A stretch of 40,815 nt of DNA from NCBI RefSeq assembly GCF_004348895.1, contig NZ_RRZK01000026.1, forward strand, positions 1 through 40,815. Direction: 5' to 3'. This DNA comes from Pseudomonas vancouverensis. Lineage in GTDB: Bacteria; Pseudomonadota; Gammaproteobacteria; Pseudomonadales; Pseudomonadaceae. A program made the translations under genes and the position numbers. The notes beneath the pieces were generated by a model. It ran no database searches. It was not told the origin of the DNA and saw only the letters and a program-made list of their open reading frames with translations. This document shows positions 25,369 to 34,071 of the stretch, piece after piece; position 1 is the stretch's first letter; each line of letters opens with the position of its first letter.

Positions 25369-26736
25369 CTAGCGAACTCCAGCACTTCTTAAGGCTGCCG
25401 GTGTGTAGTCCGCTCCTAGGGCTTTAAAGCCTATTTCCATCGGTTTTTCTTCTTCATTGCGTAGCCCTGAAACGATGTATCGACCATTGATCAGATCGTA
25501 AAGCGCCTCTACTCCCAGCCAAGGTATCTGCTTATCGTAGATCTGAGTCATAAAGCCTTCTGCCACTCGCCACAGGATGTTGCGAGCGTCGTAGTGGTCT
25601 GCTAATACGATTTGCCAAGTGTCCTCATCAACGTACAAGACGCGCTTAGCATAGATGTGCCGTTGGTCTGGCTTTAACGTCGCCTCCACTACCCAGGTAC
25701 GATGCAGTTCATAGCGAGGTAAGTCGGCATTCAGATGGCCTGCTTTAACCACATCACTATATTTCAGCTGCGGAGAGTCAAGCTTGTAGTTGTTGTACGG
25801 GATATAGATTTCCTTTTTCCCCAGCAGCTTCCAGTCATAACGATCTGGTGCACCATTGAACATGTCCAGGTTATCAGCCACTCGCTGCCCATCCGATGCG
25901 GGATAAGGACCATCGTAAGCAATCTGCGGGGCGCGACGCACACGGCGTTGACCCGCGTTGTAGACCCAAGCCATACGAGGCTCTTTCACCTGATCGAGTG
26001 TTTCGTGAACGAGAACCACATCGCCGGCCAAACGAGCCGGAGCAGTAACCAGCTGCTTGTAATAAAACAATACGTTCCCGGGGTTTTTCGGGTCGAAGTC
26101 CTTTAGCTGGTCCCGATAGGTGAATTGCTGATCGAAGTACACCGGCATGAAAGTGCCGTCTGCCAACGGTGTCGCCTGTACGTGGTTACGACGGACGCTG
26201 CCGCCCCGATAGCGTGTAAGGTGATTCCATATCACTTCCAATCCGCTCTGCGGAATAGGGAACGGTATAGCGATATCAAAATTATCCAGGCCATTGCCAC
26301 CAGATATCAGATGGCTATTTATCGCGTTGGCAGCAATCGCTTTATAGACTGAGTCCGGTAGGCTCGCACTGCGGTGGCTTGGGTATACCTGCATACGATA
26401 ACTTTCAGGGTAGCGTCGAAGCATTGCTAACTGGCCGGGGGTGAGCTTCTCCTGATACTGGGCAGCGTTTTGAGCAGTGATCGTGAACAGCGGCTTCTCA
26501 TTCGCGAACGGGTCGCTTAGTGCCCCATTAACCCCGATTTCACCGGTGTTTTTGGAGAACCCGCCATTCCATGGTCCGATACTGCCATCGGCGTTGCCTG
26601 CTTTTTCCGCACCAATAGGGGTTAAGGTACTCCCCAGTTTCGCAGCTTCACCAGCCGTTACTGCAGCATGAGTGTTGCTGGCCAGTAGAGCGATGGCGAT
26701 GGCTAATTTAAAACGGAGCAATGCTTTTGTTTTCAT
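25369..26736 (-). CDS. DUF1329 protein (periplasmic/outer-membrane associated)
   Basis: 455 residues with a signal peptide (cleavage near SNTHAAVT). The typical DUF1329 plan is visible: AAKLGSTLTPIGAEKAGNADGSI near the N-terminus, NHLTRYRGGSVRR, PARLAGDVVLVHETLDQVKEPRMAWVYNAGQRRVRRAP, and WVVEATLKPDQRHIYAKRVLYVDEDTWQI. The family is thought to have a LolB/outer-membrane lipoprotein-sorting-like fold, but its function is not established. It is nearly always paired with DUF1302 and often sits in gene sets for hydrophobic substrates. Start ATG 26736 has GGAAG seven bases upstream and lies 14 bp after the DUF1302 gene, so the two are co-translated. Confidence 0.9.
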   Translation of the reverse strand: MKTKALLRFKLAIAIALLASNTHAAVTAGEAAKLGSTLTPIGAEKAGNADGSIGPWNGGFSKNTGEIGVNGALSDPFANEKPLFTITAQNAAQYQEKLTPGQLAMLRRYPESYRMQVYPSHRSASLPDSVYKAIAANAINSHLISGGNGLDNFDIAIPFPIPQSGLEVIWNHLTRYRGGSVRRNHVQATPLADGTFMPVYFDQQFTYRDQLKDFDPKNPGNVLFYYKQLVTAPARLAGDVVLVHETLDQVKEPRMAWVYNAGQRRVRRAPQIAYDGPYPASDGQRVADNLDMFNGAPDRYDWKLLGKKEIYIPYNNYKLDSPQLKYSDVVKAGHLNADLPRYELHRTWVVEATLKPDQRHIYAKRVLYVDEDTWQIVLADHYDARNILWRVAEGFMTQIYDKQIPWLGVEALYDLINGRYIVSGLRNEEEKPMEIGFKALGADYTPAALRSAGVR

Positions 26737-26750
26737 TAGGTTGCTTCCAC

Positions 26751-28607
26751 TCAGAAGGAGACGCCGACGCTCAGGGCGACGAAGTCTCGGTCGATGTTGA
26801 CGTTGTAATCGCCACCGAAGAAATCGGTATATGCCAAGCTAGCGTTGTACGTATTCAGGTAGGTTGCATCGAGACCGACACTGACTGCTTTGGACCCTTC
26901 GTTAAAACCAGGTTCCGGACCGTAACCTGACACATCATGCGACCAAGCAATATTGGGGCGTAGTTCAACGCCCGGAATGACGTTGTTGTATTCCCAGATC
27001 GCTCGTGCGCGATATCCCCAGGAGTTGCTGGTAGCAAAGCCATCGTTGTTGCAGTTGTTTGGCGTCACACTGGTGCTGGTACAGAGGTTGTTGTTTGGGT
27101 ACAGACGACCTTGACCATAAGCAGTGCTGCGACCATAGCGCAGCCCGCCTTTACCTTCCAAACCTCCAATATGAGTGGCACCCACTTCGCCAATTAAGGT
27201 CACTCGATCAGCGCCCATGACTTGGTCGAAAAAGTGTGTTGCCGTTACTTGCGCTTGCGTCACTTCTTTACGCCGGTAACCACTGACATCGCTGCTGTTG
27301 GCCAAGGTCACAGCACCGGAAGACAGAACAGGCGAGGCCGCTGGTACTCCAATCGCAGCGCTGATCAGGTCCACTGGATTAATTTGCAGTGGCATGTTTG
27401 GTCGATAGCTGAGCTCACCAGATAAGGTGGTGCCGCTGGCCAAACTGGTGCTAAAACTCAAGCCATATAAACGAATGTCCTCCGGGTAATCCGCGAAGTA
27501 CTTCGAGGTACCTAGGCGATACGCTTGACCCAATTGCTGGCCAGCGGCACTCCCTAGAAAGCTGTTGCAACCAGCCAGCGGGACGCCGAGATTGCCGCAT
27601 AATTGTGGAGCAAACCCCGTGTCCGTTACATGAGGGCTGGTGACGGCACTGATATACGGTTGACGGCTGTGGTAATTGAGAAAATAGGCACCGAATTCGC
27701 TGTCCAATTCCGGAGCGAACCAGCGTAGTGCAGCACCAAACTGACCACCATCCCGAGCATCGCGATCACCAGCACGAGGAATCTCAATACCTTCTGAAGT
27801 CAGATTGACCCCGAATGGACGCAGAGCGGCTTGTGCTGCGGCATTTCGATTGAGAATGGGCCCCACCGGCAACCCCCCACAACCATCGGCTATCACATCG
27901 TTCTGCGAAAAAAATGTACCGCAGTTGTCGATGACCGTCTGGTCCCACTCCAATTGATAGAACGTCTCGGCAGTAAGGTTTTCTGTCAAGTTCTGGGATA
28001 AGTAGAACATGTTGACCGGAATCAGCCCTTCCTTGATCTCTGCACCCGGACGGCGGAAAGCGGAGATATCTACTGGGTTGATCGAGTTGATACCGCCTTG
28101 GATAAATGTACTCTCGCCCCAGCTAACCACTTGCTTGCCAACACGCACGGTTCCTGGCAAATCGCCGATCAAATAGTTATGGTAAACAAAAGCATCCAAT
28201 AGTTGCGCACCTGCCGACTTTGCACCCTCTTTACGGTTGCTATCATCAATGTCTTTGAACGGGCGACTTTCGTCTTTGAGTTCAAAGTCATACCAGTACT
28301 TACCGCGCACGAATATTCCGGAATCGCCGTATTTCAATTCAAGATCATGAATGCCCTTGAACACTTTCGAGAAGGTATCGCCTTTGCCGAAATTACGTTT
28401 GCCGTCATCGGCGCTGTGACTGCTCAGCAGTTCTGGATCAGGGTTACGTAATGCCCAGCTGGCGCCCACGGACAGCGATGAATCCAACTGCCCCTGAATT
28501 TCGCCAATGTTGAAATTCACTGCATACGCGGGCGCACTGATACCGCTTGCGAGACTGATGGTCAGCGGTAAATAGAGCTGTCGCCCGATTGGAGGTTTAC
28601 GCATCAT
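26751..28607 (-). CDS. DUF1302 outer-membrane protein
   Basis: 618 residues with a signal peptide (LTISLASGISAPAYAVNF). The DUF1302 N-terminal pattern is FNIGEIQGQLDSSLSVGASWALRNPDPEL, followed by FKGIHDLELKYGDSGIFVRGKYWYDFELKD and RVGKQVVSWGESTFIQGGINSINPVDISAFRRPG. A barrel-like strand pattern continues to a terminal VGVSF, the C-terminal Phe expected of an outer-membrane beta barrel. Start ATG 28607 is chosen because AGAGG lies 10 bases upstream; ATG 28676 would add an unlikely Cys/Gly-rich leader. It is a probable partner of DUF1329 in handling a hydrophobic substrate. It follows a truncated ligase, so its original promoter may be lost. Confidence 0.9.
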   Translation of the reverse strand: MMRKPPIGRQLYLPLTISLASGISAPAYAVNFNIGEIQGQLDSSLSVGASWALRNPDPELLSSHSADDGKRNFGKGDTFSKVFKGIHDLELKYGDSGIFVRGKYWYDFELKDESRPFKDIDDSNRKEGAKSAGAQLLDAFVYHNYLIGDLPGTVRVGKQVVSWGESTFIQGGINSINPVDISAFRRPGAEIKEGLIPVNMFYLSQNLTENLTAETFYQLEWDQTVIDNCGTFFSQNDVIADGCGGLPVGPILNRNAAAQAALRPFGVNLTSEGIEIPRAGDRDARDGGQFGAALRWFAPELDSEFGAYFLNYHSRQPYISAVTSPHVTDTGFAPQLCGNLGVPLAGCNSFLGSAAGQQLGQAYRLGTSKYFADYPEDIRLYGLSFSTSLASGTTLSGELSYRPNMPLQINPVDLISAAIGVPAASPVLSSGAVTLANSSDVSGYRRKEVTQAQVTATHFFDQVMGADRVTLIGEVGATHIGGLEGKGGLRYGRSTAYGQGRLYPNNNLCTSTSVTPNNCNNDGFATSNSWGYRARAIWEYNNVIPGVELRPNIAWSHDVSGYGPEPGFNEGSKAVSVGLDATYLNTYNASLAYTDFFGGDYNVNIDRDFVALSVGVSF

Positions 28608-28717
28608 AACCGTCACTACCTCTTGTTGTTTTTGTGGAGGTGTTCCCGACCTGCCGCAGTTTTTTGGGCGCAGCAAGCCTTACTGGCCAGTACCGTGGGC
28701 ATTGGCCGGTGTTCGGT

Positions 28718-29026
28718 TTATTTCGAGCGGTATTGCGTGAGTGTTTCGGGTAAATTAGGTAGAACAAATGCCACAACATCTTGCGAGCGAACCCCAAGGT
28801 CATGCAAAGCATTTGCAGTGCGAGTTATATCTGCAAACAACTGAGCGTAACTCCAGTCATGAGTATCACGACAAGACTGAGCCTCTAGAAAAAAACTCAA
28901 CGCCGGAGCGTCAGGCATACGTTGCATCGCCGCATGCAACGTCGCGTAGGTACTGGCGGGCAAGTGGCGGTGGCTCAGCGGAGTTTGCTCAATGGCGCTT
29001 ATATCCGCCAGATTTCGAACCGCCAT
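28718..29026 (-). pseudogene. AMP-forming acyl-CoA synthetase, N-terminal fragment
   Basis: 102 residues beginning MAVRNLADISAIEQTPL, then YATLHAAMQRMPDAPALSFF, DWSYAQLFADITRTANALHDLGV and DVVAFVLPNLPETL. This is the N-terminal part of an ANL-family ligase of about 600 residues. It then runs into TQYRSK and a stop, and no other ligase motif follows before the DUF1302 gene 110 bp away, so about 500 residues have been deleted. Its ATG overlaps the FAH-family stop codon as ATGA, showing that it was once translated as part of this operon. It is not closely related to the intact ligase at 17242. Confidence 0.85.
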
Positions 29027-29979
29027 CAGGCTTCTCCTACCACGTGGTTACGTTGTAGTCCCAAATCGATCACACCGTCGCCGCTGCGGATGCTGGCTTC
29101 CACAACGTCACCAATCTTGAGGTACTGAGTACGGGCAGCTTGAGCTTTAAGGAAAATCTTCCACTTCATAGCATCTGGTAGCAGTGCACCAAGACGCTGC
29201 TTGGCTGGGGAGGGTACAGTCAACGCACACCCCGACGGCGTACCTGTAGCAATCAGATCGCCCGCGGCAAAGTCCTGCAGGCCAGACAATTCGCTGAGGG
29301 TTTCTGCCGGACCAAATACCAAATTGGCGGTATTGTCGTTTTGGCGTACTTCTTCGTTGACAGTCAGTCTTAGTTGCAGTGTTTTGAGGTATTTCATCTC
29401 GTTGGGCGCCAGCAAGCACAGATATGGACCGACGGGGCCAAAGGTGCGGTAGCTTTTACCTTTGTAAAACTGCATCTGCGGAATTTGCACGTCGCGAGCT
29501 GAGTAGTCGTTGACGATCACTACGCCTGCGACAAACTCGTGCAGATTGCTGTCAGTAACTTGAGCCTTTTCTTTGATTTCTTGCTTGAGCACCAAGCCCA
29601 GCTCAATCTCATAATCGAGAAATCGCACATGCCGCGGTTTAATCAAGTCACTGTCAGCGGCCACGATGCAACTGGTTGCTTTGGTAAAAATCATGTTGAA
29701 GTGTTTGACGTCGGGATCCATGCCCGACTCAATCATATGCTGGCGATAATTGGCGCCCTGACACACAAACTGTTGATCTCGGGTCACGGGGCTCAGCAAA
29801 GTAATCTGATCCAATGACAGTTCATCGCCCTGCAATTCCATCAAGGAGGAATCGGTATTAGCCCGAATAAAGTCACCGGTACTAGCAAATTGGCCAGGAA
29901 TGACGGTGATACGTTGCTGGCGGATTACCCCCCACTGAATTTTGTGCTGGTAAATAAAACGGACAACGTGCGTGGCCAT
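29026..29979 (-). CDS. Fumarylacetoacetate hydrolase (FAH)-family protein
   Basis: 317 residues. The FAH catalytic core is complete: FLDYEIELGLVLKQ (metal-binding glutamates), VVIVNDYSARDVQIPQ (metal Asp), FYKGKSYRTFGPVGPYL (Lys) and DLIATGTPSGCAL. The family includes C-C hydrolases, decarboxylases and isomerases acting on ring-fission products. Here it follows an extradiol dioxygenase gene by 63 bp, so it probably processes that enzyme's product. ATG 29979 has AGGA nine bases upstream. Its stop overlaps the truncated ligase start. The exact reaction, hydrolysis or isomerisation/decarboxylation, cannot be told from the sequence. Confidence 0.88.
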   Translation of the reverse strand: MATHVVRFIYQHKIQWGVIRQQRITVIPGQFASTGDFIRANTDSSLMELQGDELSLDQITLLSPVTRDQQFVCQGANYRQHMIESGMDPDVKHFNMIFTKATSCIVAADSDLIKPRHVRFLDYEIELGLVLKQEIKEKAQVTDSNLHEFVAGVVIVNDYSARDVQIPQMQFYKGKSYRTFGPVGPYLCLLAPNEMKYLKTLQLRLTVNEEVRQNDNTANLVFGPAETLSELSGLQDFAAGDLIATGTPSGCALTVPSPAKQRLGALLPDAMKWKIFLKAQAARTQYLKIGDVVEASIRSGDGVIDLGLQRNHVVGEA

Positions 29980-30042
29980 GGCAGTGGTTCCTGTGCATCA
30001 CATTTTATGTTCTAAATATCGGTGCGTTCAGGGCGCAACAAA

Positions 30043-31140
30043 TCAGGCGAAAAGACGCGCCAAAATGATTAGCTTGCGAAAAGTTAGGTCCGGGCTATGC
30101 CGGAGATTGCGCAATAGCGAGCGGATATTAGCCACGTTGAATTTAGGTTTAGTGAAGCTCTTGGGCATGCGTTGGCCCCATTGCGCCATGGCCTCGGCGC
30201 TCACACTGTGCACACCCATGGCGTGCTCAGCGGTGAACAAATCACCGTCGCAATAGTGCTCATGTTTATCGCCCCAAGGATCCTGCCAATAGTCGAAAAT
30301 TTGGCTTCCCAAAATGTGTCGACCAATACCCCAGGCATGTGTCCAACCTCGCTCGCGCAAGACACGCTGGCCCATACCGATTGCATCGGTATCAACCACC
30401 TCATAGGCGCTATGGCTGTAGGTAGGCATAAATCCTTGAACAAGAGCCAGGGTGTGGTGATCCGCTGGGGTGTCACCCAAGTCCAGACGCATAAAGGTCA
30501 CAGCAGGCGAACCGTCGGGGAGTACCTGCACGTCACTGGGGATCAAGCCAAAATGCTGGGTATACCATGCACACGTTGCCTGATAGTCCGCGACTTCCAG
30601 TACTACATGGCCTAGACGAAGGATTTCAGGAGGCGTTTGCGGAAGACGCTGGGTAGCATTAACTCGTGGCGAGGTCTCAGGTTGATTGAAAAGTAGCGCT
30701 GCGCGGTGTGGCAGTTCGATCGCAGGAGTTTGCCCGCAAATAGCCTCAACTAAAAAACCGGAAGGGTCGGTTAACGTAACTAGCTCACCCCCACCAGGAG
30801 CCTGTGCCTTTTCAATGGTAGAGGCCCCGGGTATTTGGGCAATTACCTTTAAATCTTCATGGCAACTCAATGACAAGCCAAATCCGATAAATCGGGGTGT
30901 TTCTGCTCGTTTTACACGATAGCAATAAGGTGCTGAGCCAGTGCCGCGCAGGTACAACTCATCATCGCTACGCTGCGTGATGATCAGACCGAAGTCAGTT
31001 AGATACTGCTCAGCCTTGTCGAGGTCTGGTCGTTCGAAAATCAGATAGGCGATGCTTGCGGCCTTGACGGAGGGTTTGGAGTGACGCGCCGGTTGCGGCG
31101 TTGCCAATACAGCTTGGGGAAAAGCAGTGTGGCCTATCAT
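30043..31140 (-). CDS. Type I (VOC) extradiol ring-cleavage dioxygenase
   Basis: 365 residues from ATG 31140; an upstream ATG at 31200 would add a basic leader, but GGAG lies 11 bases before 31140. It has two vicinal-oxygen-chelate domains. In the C-terminal one the Fe(II) triad expected for 2,3-dihydroxybiphenyl 1,2-dioxygenase relatives is visible: His178 (LGHVVLEV), His243 (YSHSAYEVVD) and Glu294 (DKHEHYCDG). It would cleave a catechol next to the hydroxyls. A basic tail of about 60 residues follows the catalytic domain. It heads the operon with the FAH-family gene, the ligase fragment and DUF1302/1329. It is very divergent from the dioxygenase at 35810, so the two probably use different catechols. 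Confidence 0.88.
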   Translation of the reverse strand: MIGHTAFPQAVLATPQPARHSKPSVKAASIAYLIFERPDLDKAEQYLTDFGLIITQRSDDELYLRGTGSAPYCYRVKRAETPRFIGFGLSLSCHEDLKVIAQIPGASTIEKAQAPGGGELVTLTDPSGFLVEAICGQTPAIELPHRAALLFNQPETSPRVNATQRLPQTPPEILRLGHVVLEVADYQATCAWYTQHFGLIPSDVQVLPDGSPAVTFMRLDLGDTPADHHTLALVQGFMPTYSHSAYEVVDTDAIGMGQRVLRERGWTHAWGIGRHILGSQIFDYWQDPWGDKHEHYCDGDLFTAEHAMGVHSVSAEAMAQWGQRMPKSFTKPKFNVANIRSLLRNLRHSPDLTFRKLIILARLFA

Positions 31141-31315
31141 TTTTATTGTTCTCCGTTGCCTTTTCGCGGGCCAAGACTGTCCATTGGCCTTGAATAACAA
31201 AGCCGCAATGTTTGGTTAGCGGTGAATCAGTTTCGTTTACGTAGAGCTGGCTGTTCGATGATTTTTAGCCTTCGCTCGTCCTCACTCTTGGCGGGGGACG
31301 GCCACTCCGTCACTT

Positions 31316-32611
31316 TCAAAACGCATAATTCAGTTGTAAGCCTAGTCCGTTGATCGTGTTCTGATATTTTGCGCTGTAACCCGGACGCAAACCGCCTTGC
31401 GAAGTGGGTTGAGAAACTTTGACTGTGTCTTCGCGGATATAGCCGTACCCTAAGTCCAACGACGTTTTGTCGGTCGCTTGCCAGTTCAAACCCAATGTTA
31501 AGATTTTACGATCGCCAGAGGGTGCCCGAGTCGAGGTGTACTGGTTGGGCATTGGAGTTGGTTCGTAAGCGATACCCGTACGAATTTTCCACTGTTTGTT
31601 GAGGCGGTAAGACATGCCTGTTGAAAACGACCATGTGTCACGCCACTTTAGGGTTTCGACAATCGTATCGAATGCGGCGTAGGAAGACGGCACCCCCGTA
31701 TTCTGGACATTCAACTCAGGCACCCGGCTCCATCTACTCCATAACGCACCGGCGGAGAAGTCCAGACGTTCGCTGAAGCGCCAGGTTGCTGAAGCATCGA
31801 CGGTTTCGGGCGTAGTGAAGTCGAGGCTCGAATCGTATTTTCCATTGAGCCCCGGTAACCGCAGCGCTGGAATTGGAGCCAGAAGTCCATTGGCACCGGA
31901 CACTTTAGTCTTGCCCTTAAGGGTGTAATCAACCTTCGAGTGATAGGTCAGCCCCAGCGTCAAGTCATCAAGTGGATCGAACATGATGCCCACATTGAAA
32001 CCCAGTGCGGTATCGTCGCCTGTTACCTTGACCGTGCCATCACCTTGCCCCCCCACCGCTCGATTGTTGATCTTACTTTCAAGCAGTCCGTCGATACGGT
32101 TAATCGTTGGTCCAAACCCTACTGACAGTCGATCATTGATTCGATAGCTCAACGTAGGCTGCAAAGTCACCACTTTCACCTGGGTGCGTGAGCTGCGGTA
32201 GCGTCCTTGGAAGCTATCTTCGTAATCCGTCGAACCGCCAAAGGGAGCATAAACTCCCATCCCAATATGCCAGTCCTGGTTGAGTTGCAAAGTGTAGAAA
32301 CCCGAAGGCACCACGACCGGGCTGGGTACCATGTCGCCACGGGAAGTACCCGGTACCGACGTGTTAACTGCACTGATGTGGGTGTCGACATCGATGAAGC
32401 TAATACCGCCACTGACGTGCTCACCCGCCAATTTCGACATGCCGGCAGGGTTGCCGTAGACAATGCTGGCATCCTGAACGTCCGATGCACGACCGGAATA
32501 CGCCTTGCCTGCGGAGCTAATACTCTGCTCATTGACCTGTAAGCCATTGGCCAGAGTATGAGTAGACATAAGGCAAAGCCCCAGTGCGCAAAACTGATTT
32601 TTTATTGTCAT
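31316..32611 (-). CDS. FadL-family outer-membrane transporter
   Basis: 431 residues with a signal peptide (cleavage after HTLA, giving mature NGLQVNEQSISSAGKAYSGRA). The FadL/TodX plug motif DASIVYGNPAGMSKL is present, and the beta-barrel pattern ends in LNYAF. These channels pass hydrophobic compounds such as fatty acids, toluene or cymene. The C-terminal Phe supports barrel assembly. The promoter region carries a TTGAACA-type palindrome at 32668, so expression is probably linked to the TetR gene at 34072. A FadL channel beside OprD porins suggests that both a hydrophobic precursor and its polar acid derivatives are taken up. Confidence 0.92.
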   Translation of the reverse strand: MTIKNQFCALGLCLMSTHTLANGLQVNEQSISSAGKAYSGRASDVQDASIVYGNPAGMSKLAGEHVSGGISFIDVDTHISAVNTSVPGTSRGDMVPSPVVVPSGFYTLQLNQDWHIGMGVYAPFGGSTDYEDSFQGRYRSSRTQVKVVTLQPTLSYRINDRLSVGFGPTINRIDGLLESKINNRAVGGQGDGTVKVTGDDTALGFNVGIMFDPLDDLTLGLTYHSKVDYTLKGKTKVSGANGLLAPIPALRLPGLNGKYDSSLDFTTPETVDASATWRFSERLDFSAGALWSRWSRVPELNVQNTGVPSSYAAFDTIVETLKWRDTWSFSTGMSYRLNKQWKIRTGIAYEPTPMPNQYTSTRAPSGDRKILTLGLNWQATDKTSLDLGYGYIREDTVKVSQPTSQGGLRPGYSAKYQNTINGLGLQLNYAF

Positions 32612-32667
32612 GGCTACGGCTCTTATTATTTTTCTGAAGCGGTCGGAAATTACTCTCGATCAACCAA

Positions 32668-32685
32668 TTGAACACTCATGTTCAA
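32668..32685. promoter_or_regulatory. TetR-type operator, site 1 (TTGAACACTCATGTTCAA)
   Basis: TTGAACA and TGTTCAA arms around four bases, about 57 bp upstream of the FadL-type start codon. Same consensus as the sites at 33968, 34022 and 34820. Confidence 0.78.
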
Positions 32686-32793
32686 ATAAAGTCAATAGAG
32701 ATCAAATCTGTTTTGATTGGATCGTTTTCACCTGGAAAACCCACAGACCAAAAAGGCAATCCGCGCATCTGATGCGTAGACAAGGGCCCAGCT

Positions 32794-33867
32794 TCAGCGG
32801 TTGCGGATTCGCTCGGCCATCGCTCCCAACGGGCGGGTAAGGCTGCGCTTGAAGCGCTGTGTGAACGATTCCCCCTCATAAATTGGAGCGGGCGCGATGA
32901 CTTCGTTGGGTTGCTTGAACTGCGGGAAAAGGCTTAAGGCATGGCCACGATTAATTCCGTGTTGAACCGAATGCGGCCACATCGTTGAGCTGTCCAGGGT
33001 TTGACACTGCAAAGCCGTGGCGGGCGCAGGTGCGAAGGGAAAATCACTACCAAACAGAATGTGCGATGGGTCTACCAGCTCTTTAAGTGCCGCCATGGAG
33101 AAGCTCGACGGGGAAAGTGCCGTATCGTAGTAAAAGCGCCGTATGTAGGTCATGACGCCCTGGGGAGCATTGTCTTGGAACTCTGGCAAAGCATTGGCGA
33201 GGGATACACGCCAAGCAACGAACGGTAGAAAGCCACCAGAGTGGGAGAGAATCCAGCTGATGCCAGGATAGCGCTCCATTGTGCCGCTTAATATCAAGTT
33301 GACCGCCGCACGGGTTGTGTCGCAGAGAAACTCGATCAGAAATCCAGGTGTCTGCAACCCAATGCTCTCGCTGGTTTCATGCATGTTCGGATGAACAAAC
33401 ACCACGGCCTTACGTCGGTCCAGTTCAGCCATCAGCTCGTCAAACCTCGGATCTCCGAGAAACACGCCATCCGTACTTCCGAGGAGCACGACTCCTTCTG
33501 CTTTTAACGTATCCAATGCATACACAGCTTCAGCACAGGCCGCTTCGGTAAACGGCATGGGAAGCACAGCAAAATTGCCAAACCGAGTGGGATAACGAGA
33601 GCGCATGTTGACAGCGAACTCGTTGCAACGGCGTGCCAATACGCTGGCCTCCTGCTTTCCCCCGCCAAAATGTACTCCTGGGGCCGACAGCGAAGTGATC
33701 GCTCGCTCTATCCCATTCACGTCCATAACCTCAATGGATTTTTCCGGTGTCCATTTCGGCAGGGGGGCCCCCGCGACCTTGCTAAGGCCTTTAGCGTCCA
33801 TGGCTTCTACAAAAGCAGGGGGGATGATGTGGTGATGAACGTCAATACGGCCTTGTTTGATTGACAT
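32794..33867 (-). CDS. Cytoplasmic metal-dependent amidohydrolase, third copy
   Basis: 357 residues, beginning MSIKQGRIDVHHHIIPP, so it lacks the Tat signal of its two paralogues. Amidohydrolase_2 landmarks are the HxH in DVHHH, VFVHPNMHE, ILSHSGGFLPF and ILFGSDFPFA with the catalytic/metal Asp. An extra ~45-residue basic C-terminal tail (TQRFKRSLTRPLGAMAERIRNR) is absent from the exported copies. It resembles the ending of the dioxygenase at 35810 (both finish in basic helices), which may be a membrane or partner contact (inference). It is divergent from the TetR gene, with two palindromic operators in the shared region. The reaction is unknown; decarboxylation or hydrolysis of a pathway intermediate is likely. 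Confidence 0.87.
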   Translation of the reverse strand: MSIKQGRIDVHHHIIPPAFVEAMDAKGLSKVAGAPLPKWTPEKSIEVMDVNGIERAITSLSAPGVHFGGGKQEASVLARRCNEFAVNMRSRYPTRFGNFAVLPMPFTEAACAEAVYALDTLKAEGVVLLGSTDGVFLGDPRFDELMAELDRRKAVVFVHPNMHETSESIGLQTPGFLIEFLCDTTRAAVNLILSGTMERYPGISWILSHSGGFLPFVAWRVSLANALPEFQDNAPQGVMTYIRRFYYDTALSPSSFSMAALKELVDPSHILFGSDFPFAPAPATALQCQTLDSSTMWPHSVQHGINRGHALSLFPQFKQPNEVIAPAPIYEGESFTQRFKRSLTRPLGAMAERIRNR

Positions 33868-33967
33868 GGCGACTCTCTTGGCTGGAGTTCTACTGAACGA
33901 CAGGGCTACTGAGGGGGCACGGCACCTAACACGAGTGCGAGCAGCGGTCTAACCGACGAGGACAATT

Positions 33968-33985
33968 TTGAACATCAATGTTCAA
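33968..33985. promoter_or_regulatory. TetR-type operator, site 2 (TTGAACATCAATGTTCAA)
   Basis: Perfect 8-bp arms around CA, in the divergent region between the amidohydrolase and tetR genes, 100 bp from the amidohydrolase start. Confidence 0.82.
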
Positions 33986-34021
33986 ATTTGTCAACGCACT
34001 CTTCGTCTGAGTTGCTTTATT

Positions 34022-34039
34022 TTGAACGCAGATGTTCAA
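34022..34039. promoter_or_regulatory. TetR-type operator, site 3 (TTGAACGCAGATGTTCAA)
   Basis: TTGAAC and GTTCAA arms; 54 bp from site 2 (start to start) and 32 bp before the tetR start codon, a position suited to autorepression. Confidence 0.8.
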
Positions 34040-34071
34040 TGTTTTTTTGATGTCCTAATGGAGTTCAGTCC

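Noticed and set aside
30668..30700. Apparent third copy of the 38-bp repeat (GGCGAGGTCTCAGG ... AAGTAGCGC)
   Set aside because: It lies inside the dioxygenase coding sequence, where it encodes QPETSPR, and matches only in two short blocks separated by unrelated bases; treated as coincidence.
31262..31315. Possible terminator after the FadL-type gene (GACGG / CCGTC hairpin)
   Set aside because: Only a five-base stem with no T-run on the relevant strand.
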